Assembly (NCBI GenBank): GCA_900538905.1
Contig: UPZS01000048.1
Location: 1-14,379 of the forward strand
DNA length: 14,379 bases
From: an uncultured Sutterella sp.
Lineage (GTDB): Bacteria > Pseudomonadota > Gammaproteobacteria > Burkholderiales > Burkholderiaceae_F
Direction: 5' to 3'
Within the stretch, counting starts at the first letter, position 1; every line of letters begins with the position of its first letter. Shown here piece after piece: positions 1-6,245 of the stretch. Below the pieces are notes generated by a model, which did not search any database, was not told the origin of the DNA, and saw nothing but the letters and a program-made list of their open reading frames with translations. The translations under genes and the position numbers were made by a program.

Positions 1-1
1 A

Positions 2-601
2 ACCTCAAACCAAAAGAAAACCATTCTTCGCAGGACTTTCCTTCTCGGTACAGCTCTGGCCTTGACCGGCTCCGCAGCCACCGGCCCGGTTTCCGAAGGT
101 GCTCTGAGCGCCAGCTATGCAGAAGGCTCGGTGACATCCGTCGTCGTCCTTCCGCTTCTGTATTCGTCCAGAGTGGCGGCTTACCAGCCAACAGTTCAGT
201 TCGAACTCGCAGCCGCTCTGCAGGAAAAGAACCCCAAGCTTCGCTTCATGGCCACGAATGAAGCACTGACCCGTCTGTCCACAGGCAACGGCGTGCTCGC
301 TAGTCGTGATCTCTCGTATGCTGTCTTTAGTAAGCAAGAAGTAAGGGTTGAGGACCTCAATAAGGTTCAGACAGTGCTCGGCGTTGACGCTGCCATGATC
401 GGCGGCTACGTGAACGCAGAGGGTAACCGCGTTGAAATGCCTCTGAGCATCATTGACCTGCGCAACGGCAAGATCATTTGGACTGGTGTTTCCGCCGGCT
501 GGTTCAAGTCTTCCGTCACTGACAAGCGCTTCTCATCCGATTTGGACATCACGATGAAAGAGGGGCTTTCCAAACTCCACTCGATGATGCCTAAGTTCTA
601 A
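2..601 (+). CDS. Secreted TolB/CsgG-like protein of unknown function (5' end outside window)
   Basis: The reading frame is open from base 2, so the start codon lies upstream; 199 residues are visible. The first visible residues (KKTILRRTFLLGTALALTGSA) form a signal peptide: a basic stretch, a hydrophobic core and a small-residue cleavage region. The RRTFLL stretch is compatible with either Tat or Sec export. No lipobox cysteine is visible. The mature part starts with a buried beta strand (SVVVLPLLY), then a helix (VQFELAAAL), and later LGVDAAMIGGYV, NRVEMPLSIIDLRNGKIIWTG. This order (strand, helix, 'G-D-A-x-x-x-G' strand, 'D-x-x-x-G-K-I-x-W') is typical of the alpha/beta domain shared by TolB N-terminal and CsgG-like periplasmic proteins. 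Specific function is unknown. A TTG at 62 could be read as a start, but that would cut through the signal peptide, so it is not used. Confidence 0.6.
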   Translation, partial: TSNQKKTILRRTFLLGTALALTGSAATGPVSEGALSASYAEGSVTSVVVLPLLYSSRVAAYQPTVQFELAAALQEKNPKLRFMATNEALTRLSTGNGVLASRDLSYAVFSKQEVRVEDLNKVQTVLGVDAAMIGGYVNAEGNRVEMPLSIIDLRNGKIIWTGVSAGWFKSSVTDKRFSSDLDITMKEGLSKLHSMMPKF

Positions 602-603
602 TT

Positions 604-638
604 TAGTATTTTTAAAGAAAATGTCTTAGAAAATACTA
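604..638. repeat. AT-rich inverted repeat after the first gene
   Basis: TAGTATTTT at 604-612 is the exact reverse complement of AAAATACTA at 630-638, with a 17-base loop. It starts three bases after the stop codon of the first gene. It has no GC-rich stem and no clear U-run, so it is a weak terminator candidate. It could instead be a 3'-end stabilising hairpin or a protein-binding site for the next gene. Confidence 0.4.
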
Positions 639-725
639 TTTCCTAAAAAAACTCATGGCCGGGCCGCTTTGATGGGCTTTTCGAGCTAGACTCGGCCATT
701 CATTGCATCACTTCCAATCAATCAA

Positions 726-1196
726 ATGTCAGCTCTGAAAAACATCAACCAAGAGAAAGCTGCTCAGGTTCTTTTCGTGCTGTTTTTGGCCGCTGCGCTG
801 TGGGAACAGTTCGCGCCGCAGCCCGAACCCGGCATGATGGAATACAACCAGGCCAAGTTGGTGATGAAGTCCGATCCGTCGCCCGACGACGAGAAAAAAG
901 CCTGCAATTTGTTTGCCACAGCCGTGCGTGCCGGCAACAAGGATGCTGCGTTCGGGTTGGCTGATTGCATCGGCAAGAGCCACATTGGAGATGAGATACA
1001 ACGCAATTCCATCCGGTACGCGTTGCTCACGATCGCAATGGACGCTCGTCATGAAACGCGAAGCGCCCGCAATGAACGTGACGCACTCGGGTTGACCGAT
1101 GCACAAAAGAAAGAAGCTCTCAAGCTTGACGTAATGAAGATTCTTTCCGGAGACATGTCTAGTCTCGTCGTGAGCAGTGCTGGCGTTGTAAAGTAA
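726..1196 (+). CDS. Small single-pass membrane protein, Sel1/TPR-like, unknown function
   Basis: This 156-residue protein has one hydrophobic segment near the N terminus (about residues 12-27, AAQVLFVLFLAAALWEQF), followed by a soluble, mostly helical domain. That suggests an inner-membrane anchor with the domain on one side. Residues about 57-80 (KKACNLFATAVRAGNKDAAFGLADCIG) have the spacing of a Sel1/TPR-type helical repeat (small residues, A-x-x-G-N-x-D-A-x-x-x-L-A), but only one repeat is apparent. I do not recognise the family. No Shine-Dalgarno sequence precedes the ATG; the leader is AC-rich, so translation may be weak or coupled. It lies 124 bases downstream of the first gene on the same strand and ends just before a strong terminator. 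Confidence 0.6.
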   Translation: MSALKNINQEKAAQVLFVLFLAAALWEQFAPQPEPGMMEYNQAKLVMKSDPSPDDEKKACNLFATAVRAGNKDAAFGLADCIGKSHIGDEIQRNSIRYALLTIAMDARHETRSARNERDALGLTDAQKKEALKLDVMKILSGDMSSLVVSSAGVVK

Positions 1197-1229
1197 GTGG
1201 TGGCGCTCAACTGAACATAAACAAGAAAA

Positions 1230-1266
1230 GAGGCGGAGTCGCAAAAATGCGTTCTGCCTTGTTTTT
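1230..1266. terminator. Intrinsic terminator, probably bidirectional
   Basis: A hairpin with outer stem AGGC/GCCT (1231-1234 and 1256-1259), a middle part with G-U pairs and one bulge, and inner stem CGCA/TGCG (1240-1243 and 1248-1251) around an AAAA loop. A T-rich run (TTGTTTTT) follows on the + strand. An A-rich tract precedes the stem, so the opposite strand also ends in T-rich sequence. It sits between the converging genes at 726-1196 (+) and 1376-2689 (-). Confidence 0.6.
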
Positions 1267-1273
1267 AGCCATT

Positions 1274-1301
1274 ATTCAACATAACTACTATTATGTTGAG
1301 T
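1274..1301 (+). repeat. dif-like Xer recombination site, copy 1 (candidate)
   Basis: Seen: arm ATTCAACATAA (1274-1284), 6-bp centre CTACTA (1285-1290), arm TTATGTTGAGT (1291-1301); the 9-bp inner arms are perfect inverted repeats. Known: Xer/dif sites have two 11-bp arms around a 6-bp centre, with the conserved core CATAA-N6-TTATGTT (as in E. coli dif, centre TGTATA). All 12 core bases match here. A 22/23 copy lies in opposite orientation at 6219-6241 with the same centre. Both arms resemble the XerD-type arm, so which is the XerC side is unclear. It could instead be a palindromic operator, but it lies between two gene ends, not in front of a gene. Confidence 0.45.
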
Positions 1302-1330
1302 TGAATTTTTGAGATTTTTGACGTTTTTTA

Positions 1331-1370
1331 GGCCGATTTTGAAACATTCGCTCTCGGCCCATTTTGTTTT
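1331..1370 (+). terminator. Weak second terminator-like hairpin
   Basis: GGCCGA (1331-1336) pairs with TCGGCC (1354-1359) across a 17-base loop, followed by ATTTTGTTTT. The stem is only 6 bp, so this is a weak candidate behind the stronger hairpin at 1230-1266. It lies five bases from the stop codon of the opposing gene. Confidence 0.3.
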
Positions 1371-1375
1371 AAAGG

Positions 1376-2689
1376 TTATTTGACCGGCGTCATTGCCGCG
1401 GCGATGTGAGCTCTCACACCAGCCGGCATTGCCGATTCATCCGGACCGAACTTGTCAGAATGGTTGTTGGGTGCGTTCTTCGCATCTTTGGGGTCGCCGC
1501 CCAGGAACATGAACACAGATGGAACTTTCTGCGCGTAAAACGAAAAGTCCTCGCTCGCACCCGGATTCCAATCTGAAATCTGAGCGTCCACACCGTAAAC
1601 CTTCAGTTCCTCTGTAATACGGCCAGCCAACGCCGGATCGTTGACGGTAACCGGATAGATTTCAATGAGTTTTGTCCTTGCCACAGCGCCGGCCGCTTTT
1701 GCCGTACCGTCAGCAACCTGAGGAATGCGCTCCAGAAGTTTGCTGCGGATGGCATTGTGGTTTGCTCGAATCGTGCCAAGCATGGAAGCGGAGCCCGCCA
1801 TCACGTTCCCCGTCTCCCCTGCCTGTAGCTTGCCGACAGTAATCACGCCCATGCCTTGCGTAAGGTTCACGTTACGCGACACGATCTGCTGCAGGGCCAC
1901 AACTGTCTGAGCCGCAGTCAATGTTGCGTCAACACCGGTCCACGGCATCGCGCCGTGCGCCTGGCGACCTTCGATGTCAATTTGGAAGGCGTCAGCTGAA
2001 TTCAGAGCCGTTCCCTGCGCCACCAGCATTTTGCCGGCGGGGACTCGCGCCATCACGTGGATGCCGTACATCTGCTTGATATCGTAATTTTCAATGAGAC
2101 CGTCTTCAACCAGCGCACGGGCGCCCGAGAGCTTCGGATTGTCCGTTACAAAAGGATTCGTAATCGAATCCCCCTCTTCGGCCGGCTGAAAGACCAGCAC
2201 AACCTTGCGCGGGACGTCTTCCTTGTGTGCGGCCAGAATACGGGCGGCCGACAGAAGCATCGCCATGTGCATGTCGTGACCGCACATGTGAGACACGTCG
2301 GACGTTTTGCCCCACATCTTTCCTTTAGCTTTGCTTTCGAATGCGAGGCCCGTGTTTTCCTTTATCGGCAAGGCGTCTATATCCGCTCGCAGGCCGATGG
2401 CGTTTCCTTTCTTGGGATTAATGACACCGATAACAGCGGTGGGCGAGTTTTTGTAACCCACCAGAACTTCGTCCACACCGAATTCCTTGAGCTTCTGAAC
2501 GATGTAGGCCTGGGTCTGCTTTTCCTGGTTGCCGAGTTCCGGATTGGCATGCAGGTGGCGACGCATTTCCACAGTATTAGCGGACTCGGCACTGACAGCC
2601 ACATCAAGCCACGCAGGAGCGGCGGCAAAGGTGCTTGCTGTCAAAAGCGACAAGCAGGAAAAGGCAAAAATGCCCAATGTATCTTTCAT
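1376..2689 (-). CDS. Periplasmic M20D-family amidohydrolase (aminoacylase/hippurate hydrolase type)
   Basis: A 437-residue zinc- or metal-dependent amidohydrolase of peptidase family M20, subfamily D, the group that cleaves N-acyl or N-aryl amides of amino acids. Residues 1-24 are a Sec signal peptide (MKDTLGIFAFSCLSLLTAST, cleavage near AFAA/APAW), so it should act in the periplasm. Visible metal or catalytic residues: RADIDALP (101-108), MCGHD with C136 and H138, PAEEG with E171-E172, H211 (GIHV) and H410 (NNHSDKF). The dimerisation-domain motif GRQAHGAMPW is at 241-250. The ATG at 2689 is chosen because GGGAG precedes it at good spacing and it begins the signal peptide; the frame stays open to 2806 but has no second start with a ribosome site. 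It is divergent from the amidohydrolase at 2857, which suggests related substrates. The exact substrate cannot be told from sequence. Confidence 0.88.
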   Translation of the reverse strand: MKDTLGIFAFSCLSLLTASTFAAAPAWLDVAVSAESANTVEMRRHLHANPELGNQEKQTQAYIVQKLKEFGVDEVLVGYKNSPTAVIGVINPKKGNAIGLRADIDALPIKENTGLAFESKAKGKMWGKTSDVSHMCGHDMHMAMLLSAARILAAHKEDVPRKVVLVFQPAEEGDSITNPFVTDNPKLSGARALVEDGLIENYDIKQMYGIHVMARVPAGKMLVAQGTALNSADAFQIDIEGRQAHGAMPWTGVDATLTAAQTVVALQQIVSRNVNLTQGMGVITVGKLQAGETGNVMAGSASMLGTIRANHNAIRSKLLERIPQVADGTAKAAGAVARTKLIEIYPVTVNDPALAGRITEELKVYGVDAQISDWNPGASEDFSFYAQKVPSVFMFLGGDPKDAKNAPNNHSDKFGPDESAMPAGVRAHIAAAMTPVK

Positions 2690-2720
2690 CGTTCGCTCCC
2701 TATTTTCCGAGTGTGAATTT

Positions 2721-2745
2721 GCTAACCGCCGGTTAGCTAACCGGC
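2721..2745. promoter_or_regulatory. Overlapping palindromes in the divergent intergenic region (candidate operator)
   Basis: GCCGGTTAGCTAACCGGC at 2728-2745 is a perfect 18-bp palindrome. It overlaps a second inverted repeat, GCTAACC (2721-2727) against GGTTAGC (2731-2737) with a 3-base spacer. There are thus three copies of the half-site GGTTAGC/GCTAACC within 25 bp, 32 bases upstream of the M20 start and about 110 bases upstream of the divergent amidohydrolase. This is the layout of an operator for a dimeric repressor or activator controlling both genes. No regulator gene is adjacent, and no convincing -35/-10 pair could be assigned. Confidence 0.5.
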
Positions 2746-2856
2746 CATGAGCAAACGCAACCTTCAATATGCACATGTAATTATGGCGCGGCTGACCTCT
2801 TTGCATCAGACCGCGTTAAGCTACGTCTGACAAAGCTATCCGAAGGAGTGTATTCC

Positions 2857-4263
2857 ATGTTCGACCTGCTTCTGAAAAACGCCCAGGTCGTTGATCCCCT
2901 AAACGGCATCAACGATGTTTGTGATGTCGCCGTTGAAAACGGCCTGATTGCGGCCGTGGGACCCGATCTCGGTTCCTCCGCACGCGAAGTGATCAATTTC
3001 ACCGGTCTGGTGCTGCAGCCCGGCATCATCGACAGTCACGTTCACCTCGGCACGATGTGGGGATCGCCGTTCGGCCCGAAAATGCTCGCGATGAACGGTG
3101 TCACGACTTGTCTGGATATGGCCGGCCCACTGGACGACATTCTCGACAACGTTCCGCAGTATGGCGCAGGCATCAACATGGCTATCCTGCAGTTTGCTTC
3201 ACCGCCGTTTACGTTCAAGTCGACGACGCCCAGCAAGCAAGAAATGGAAACGCTCATCGATGCATCACTTGAACAAGGTGCTTTAGGCGTCAAGCTCCTC
3301 GGCGGCCACTATCCGCTGACACCGGCCGTATCGTCCGAACTCATCAAAACTGCTCTTGAGCGTCGTGCCTACGTCGCGTGGCACGCCGGTACGACCGAGC
3401 ACGGCTCCAACATTGAGGGCATGATCGAGGCAGTTGAGATGGCCGACGGCTATCCGCTGCATTTGGCGCACATCAACGCCTACTGCCGCGGCGCCATTAA
3501 GAGTGATATAGAAGAAGCCGGCATCGCCATTGATCTGCTTAAAAAGAACCCGAACATCTTCTGCGAAAGCTACATCTCGCCCAAGAACGGCACTCGTCTG
3601 ACATGCGGCCCAGACGGCAAGATTCAGTCGAAAGTCACGGGCAACTGTCTGCGTCACTTCGGATTCTCGGAAGATCGAGACGGCGTTCGCGCGGCCTTGT
3701 TGGCCAAGAAGGCCTTCGTGGTTTACGACGCGGGCGGCTATTCGGATCTGGTCACAGGACAAGAAGCTCTCAAGCTTTGGGAAGAAGCCGGTAGTGACGT
3801 CGGCGGCAGCTTCAACATCAATCCGCCGCTGCCGCGCATTGCGCTCGCGCAGGCCAAGCGAGATGACGGTTCGTTCGTTGTCGACGCAATCTCCACGGAC
3901 GGCGGCTGCATTCCGCGCAATGTGATTCTGTCTCAGGGGCTGTCGCTTGTGAAGCTTGACGTGCTGAGTCTGCCGGAATTCGTACAGAAAACGTCCCTCA
4001 ATCCCGCCCGCATGCTGCGTCTCAAGAACAAGGGTCACCTGTCCGTCGGTGCCGACGCCGACATCACCGTCTACGACTACGCCACGCAGACACCCAAGGC
4101 GTCCTTCGTGGCCGGTCAAAAGGTTCTTTTCGACGGAAAACTCTGCGCAAAAGGCGCCACGGTCATTTGCACCGAACGCGGTCAAAAGGCCATTGAAGCA
4201 CGCGGCATGAAGGCGATCGTTGTAGATCCGGGAACGCAGATCGAGCGCATGCCTGCGCTTTAA
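2857..4263 (+). CDS. Cytoplasmic amidohydrolase, dihydroorotase/hydantoinase-like
   Basis: A 468-residue protein of the metal-dependent amidohydrolase superfamily, with no signal peptide. The N-terminal small beta domain (LLLKNAQVVDPLNG, residues 4-17) leads into PGIIDSHVHLG, giving the HxH metal pair H61 and H63. K146 (GALGVKLLGG) is placed as the carboxylated bridging lysine, with H176 (AWHAG) and H205 (LAHINAY) as further ligands and D348 (STDGG) as the catalytic aspartate. The C-terminal pattern NPARMLRLKNKGHLSVGADADITVYD is typical of the superfamily. These features suit hydrolysis of cyclic or linear amides (dihydroorotase, hydantoinase, D-aminoacylase types); the substrate is not known. 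The ATG at 2857 has AAGGAG at ideal spacing; the in-frame GTG at 2848 lies inside that ribosome site. It is divergent from the periplasmic M20 enzyme, so the pair could import and process an N-acylated or cyclic amide compound (inference). Confidence 0.85.
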   Translation: MFDLLLKNAQVVDPLNGINDVCDVAVENGLIAAVGPDLGSSAREVINFTGLVLQPGIIDSHVHLGTMWGSPFGPKMLAMNGVTTCLDMAGPLDDILDNVPQYGAGINMAILQFASPPFTFKSTTPSKQEMETLIDASLEQGALGVKLLGGHYPLTPAVSSELIKTALERRAYVAWHAGTTEHGSNIEGMIEAVEMADGYPLHLAHINAYCRGAIKSDIEEAGIAIDLLKKNPNIFCESYISPKNGTRLTCGPDGKIQSKVTGNCLRHFGFSEDRDGVRAALLAKKAFVVYDAGGYSDLVTGQEALKLWEEAGSDVGGSFNINPPLPRIALAQAKRDDGSFVVDAISTDGGCIPRNVILSQGLSLVKLDVLSLPEFVQKTSLNPARMLRLKNKGHLSVGADADITVYDYATQTPKASFVAGQKVLFDGKLCAKGATVICTERGQKAIEARGMKAIVVDPGTQIERMPAL

Positions 4264-4383
4264 TTGAGGTGAAGTAAAAGAATTGGCAGTAGAAGATGCA
4301 TTTTCCTGAGTCGCGCTCATGCCTACACAGGAAAAACCTGCGCCCAAAGCTACGCTCTGAACGAAAAAATCTCGTCGGTTCAT
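4264..4383 (-). pseudogene. Remnant of a Tat-exported protein gene (signal peptide only)
   Basis: On the - strand, an ATG at 4383 is preceded by AGGTGG five bases away. It encodes MNRRDFFVQSVALGAGFSCV followed by GMSATQENASSTANSF. This is a clear twin-arginine signal peptide (NRRDFF, hydrophobic core, A-x-A-type end). About 40 codons in, the frame runs into the antisense strand of the amidohydrolase gene, where no family resemblance continues. The mature part of the protein is therefore missing. I read this as the 5' stub of a deleted gene. An alternative is that the whole 366-codon frame is translated, which I think unlikely because it is antisense to a well-conserved gene. Confidence 0.5.
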
Positions 4384-4469
4384 GCAATCCACCTAAGCCG
4401 TAAAACATCTGTCAGAGAGACTACGGTGTTTTCTCTGTACCTTTTGCTACATGTGAAGCAGAAAGCAAC

Positions 4470-4511
4470 ATTGTTCCAGGCACGCAGAATGAACGCTTGC
4501 CTGCGCTTTGA
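4470..4511 (+). pseudogene. C-terminal tail of a lost second amidohydrolase copy
   Basis: In frame ending at TGA 4509-4511 the codons read I-V-P-G-T-Q-N-E-R-L-P-A-L-stop. The intact amidohydrolase ends I-V-V-D-P-G-T-Q-I-E-R-M-P-A-L-stop. Over the last 36 bases (4476-4511 against 4228-4263) 29 are identical, including synonymous differences, which suggests divergence from a common coding sequence. Upstream of 4470 the resemblance fades, and a stop lies in frame at 4401. The fragment is thus the 3' end of a paralogue whose body has been deleted. Confidence 0.5.
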
Positions 4512-4564
4512 CTAAGAATTACGTTCTATCAGCGGCCGGAGCTTGAGTGAGTGCCCGACCGCGT

Positions 4565-5755
4565 TTATCTGAGCGGCTCGAAAGCAGGAGGCGCTTTGAC
4601 TCCGCAGTTCTTAGCCAGTTGGAACCACTGAGGCAGGCTGTCGTCCACTTCTTCTAGAGCGGCCTGCACCTTACGCCGAGTCAGACCGAAGTCTTCTCCC
4701 AGACGAATGAACAGCGAACGTTCCGGTGACTTTCCGATACCCAACAAGGCGGTCATGTGCTCGAAACCTCCGATGTTCGGAACCAAGTCATAAGCTGGCG
4801 ACAAGCGCCAACGGCCTTTGCCGTCCATCAGGAAACTAAAATTCTTCGCATGATCGTCCCGATTGTCGATGACGAAGTTGAAGTATGCTCGCTTGAGCAT
4901 TTGCTCCAAATCACCGGCACCTGCCAAACGCTGTGTCAACGCCATCAGTGTCTGATAGTCAAGACAAGGCTGCCAAAAATCGCAATGCAACAACCCGGCT
5001 GCAGTTGCCATGTGCACCTTTCCGGAAGAAGTACGATCGAATCGGCGAATGCCGAACCATCCTGCGCCTTTTGAAGACTCGAACAAATGGGTTTCGGGCA
5101 TGTCGATGTCGGCACTCTTCGCCAGAAGCGACACCGCATACTCGAGCGCCCCGCTGTCTTCAGGATCGGTCAAATTACTGAATTTGATGATCCACGGAGC
5201 GCCATTGGGTCTTGGCGCGTTCCCCGGTTTAACCAGCCTTTTGTCATCAGAGACCAGGCACACAATCTTGGGGCGTGCGCCGCCGGCATACCCGCTCAAA
5301 CGAATCAGTTCATCGAGTTCCGTATCAGTAGCTTCATCTGCTTGGACAGCCCGGATACCGTCGGCAACGGCATCGAGATCAATGGTGTTGCAGCTGTCGT
5401 GACGACAAGATTCTTTCGGGTTCGACGTTTCCGGCTCGAATTCCAAGGCCCCCACGCCCTGATTACCAATGCCGGCGAGTCGCGCTGATACTGCCATTTC
5501 TGCAAGACGCCTGTCTTCACAAGCATGTCTGCGAGACAGAAGTAAATTTCCCCAACCGTCAGGAAGACTGTCGCTCACGAATCCAGGAATGCCGCGAAAG
5601 ACCGATGCCCGTAGCGGGCACGATAACGGAGAAACTTCCAAACCTTCCGCCACAAATTCCGGTGCATACTGAAACAACGCTCCTATCCGATCTGCCGACA
5701 GCAAACCGACAAAGCGATGTTCTCCTTCCAGGTTTAGCAGAACGCGCGTTCTCAT
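4565..5755 (-). CDS. hipA: HipA-family serine/threonine kinase toxin
   Basis: A 396-residue HipA-type kinase, the toxin of a type II toxin-antitoxin pair. Family members phosphorylate cytoplasmic targets; E. coli HipA inactivates glutamyl-tRNA synthetase and induces dormancy. Motifs in order: N-terminal HipA subdomain with SDSLPDGWGN (61-70); the loop LSGYAGGARPK (153-163), where S154 corresponds to the self-phosphorylated serine of E. coli HipA; IIKF with ATP-binding K191; the catalytic loop NRDDHAKN (298-305) with D300 and N305; and SPAYDLVPN (319-327) with metal-binding D323. The D300-N305-D323 spacing matches E. coli D309-N314-D332. All key residues are present, so it should be active. 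It overlaps hipB by four bases (ATGA), implying coupled translation. Its target is not predictable from the sequence. Confidence 0.9.
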   Translation of the reverse strand: MRTRVLLNLEGEHRFVGLLSADRIGALFQYAPEFVAEGLEVSPLSCPLRASVFRGIPGFVSDSLPDGWGNLLLSRRHACEDRRLAEMAVSARLAGIGNQGVGALEFEPETSNPKESCRHDSCNTIDLDAVADGIRAVQADEATDTELDELIRLSGYAGGARPKIVCLVSDDKRLVKPGNAPRPNGAPWIIKFSNLTDPEDSGALEYAVSLLAKSADIDMPETHLFESSKGAGWFGIRRFDRTSSGKVHMATAAGLLHCDFWQPCLDYQTLMALTQRLAGAGDLEQMLKRAYFNFVIDNRDDHAKNFSFLMDGKGRWRLSPAYDLVPNIGGFEHMTALLGIGKSPERSLFIRLGEDFGLTRRKVQAALEEVDDSLPQWFQLAKNCGVKAPPAFEPLR

Positions 5756-6096
5756 TTTCTGGCTCGTTGACGCTTCCTGGGTTCAGGCTTAAAAAGATCA
5801 ATGTCTTCATTGAGGCGGAACACCTGCTCCACGTCTTGGGCTCGATTGAGCGCAATGGCGATCAGCATCAGGTTCTTGAGTGAGATCTCTCCCTCCTTCT
5901 CAAACCGACGTATGGACGCGAGCGTCACGCCAGAGCACTCAGCAAGATCCGATTGACGCATGTTGCGCGTCAGTCTCAGCTCTCTAGCCCGTTCTGCCAA
6001 TTGCAAACGCAGTTCTTTGGGTGACTTCAAGTTAGCGATCGTCGATACGTTTCCATCAAACACAATATCCGCTCTTTTTTTAGCGATTAATGTCAA
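5752..6096 (-). CDS. hipB: HipB-like XRE-family antitoxin
   Basis: A 114-residue helix-turn-helix antitoxin upstream of and overlapping hipA. Residues about 29-86 form the XRE/Cro HTH domain (LAERARELRLTRNMRQSDLA, then SGVTLASIRRFEKEGEISLK). The C-terminal tail is very basic (KPEPRKRQRARK). HipB-type proteins bind and inhibit HipA and repress their own promoter. The start is uncertain. The longest frame begins at TTG 6096, which has no ribosome site and lies two bases from a palindrome. A GTG at 6063 is an alternative giving 103 residues and leaving the HTH intact. The operon reads hipB-hipA on the - strand. Confidence 0.82.
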   Translation of the reverse strand: MTLIAKKRADIVFDGNVSTIANLKSPKELRLQLAERARELRLTRNMRQSDLAECSGVTLASIRRFEKEGEISLKNLMLIAIALNRAQDVEQVFRLNEDIDLFKPEPRKRQRARK

Positions 6097-6098
6097 AT

Positions 6099-6142
6099 TT
6101 AAGGGATATTCGCTTAAATATTAGCAGTTATCTCTCACTCAA
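6099..6142 (-). promoter_or_regulatory. hipBA promoter with palindromic operator (candidate)
   Basis: TTAAGGGATATTCGCTTAA at 6099-6117 is a near-perfect palindrome: half-sites TTAAGsGA and TCsCTTAA around a 3-base centre. On the - strand a -35-like TTGAGT (6137-6142) and a -10-like TATTTA (6115-6120) are 16 bases apart. The palindrome therefore covers the expected transcription start, where an autorepressing HipB would bind. It does not match the TATCC-N8-GGATA operator of E. coli hipBA, so the assignment rests on position and symmetry only. Confidence 0.4.
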
Positions 6143-6217
6143 GTCGAGTTTTTAGATACGCCCGAAAGTGACTGAATTTGGCAATTTCTGATATATAGCA
6201 CACTGACAATGAATTTT

Positions 6218-6245
6218 TCTCAATATAATAGTAGTTATGTTTTGC
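6218..6245 (-). repeat. dif-like Xer recombination site, copy 2 (candidate)
   Basis: On the - strand the core reads AACATAA (6236-6242 region), centre CTACTA (6229-6234), then TTATATTGAG. Bases 6219-6241 match the reverse complement of 1278-1300 at 22 of 23 positions. The single difference (C to T on the + strand at 6223-6224) breaks the TTATGTT arm to TTATATT. The copies are inverted relative to each other. On the + strand the site contains a perfect TATAAT (6224-6229), with CTGACA 15 bases upstream (6203-6208). It may thus also, or instead, serve as a promoter for the gene at 6426, although 15 bases is shorter than the usual spacing. Confidence 0.42.

Noticed and set aside
1214..1220. Extra AACATAA half-site near the terminator
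   Set aside because: No partner arm at 6-base spacing, so it is not another dif-like site.
2690..2806. N-terminal extension of the M20 amidohydrolase
   Set aside because: The frame is open but would precede the signal peptide, has no ribosome site, and covers the palindromic operator. Its RLANRRLAN repeat is only the DNA half-site read as protein.
1111..3777. Identical 17-mer AAGAAGCTCTCAAGCTT at 1111-1127 and 3761-3777
   Set aside because: Both copies lie inside coding sequence for EALKL in different proteins with no flanking similarity; chance plus shared codon use explains it.
3283..4392. 369-codon open frame on the - strand
   Set aside because: Most of it is antisense to the conserved amidohydrolase. 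Only its first 40 codons (Tat signal peptide) look real and are reported as a remnant.
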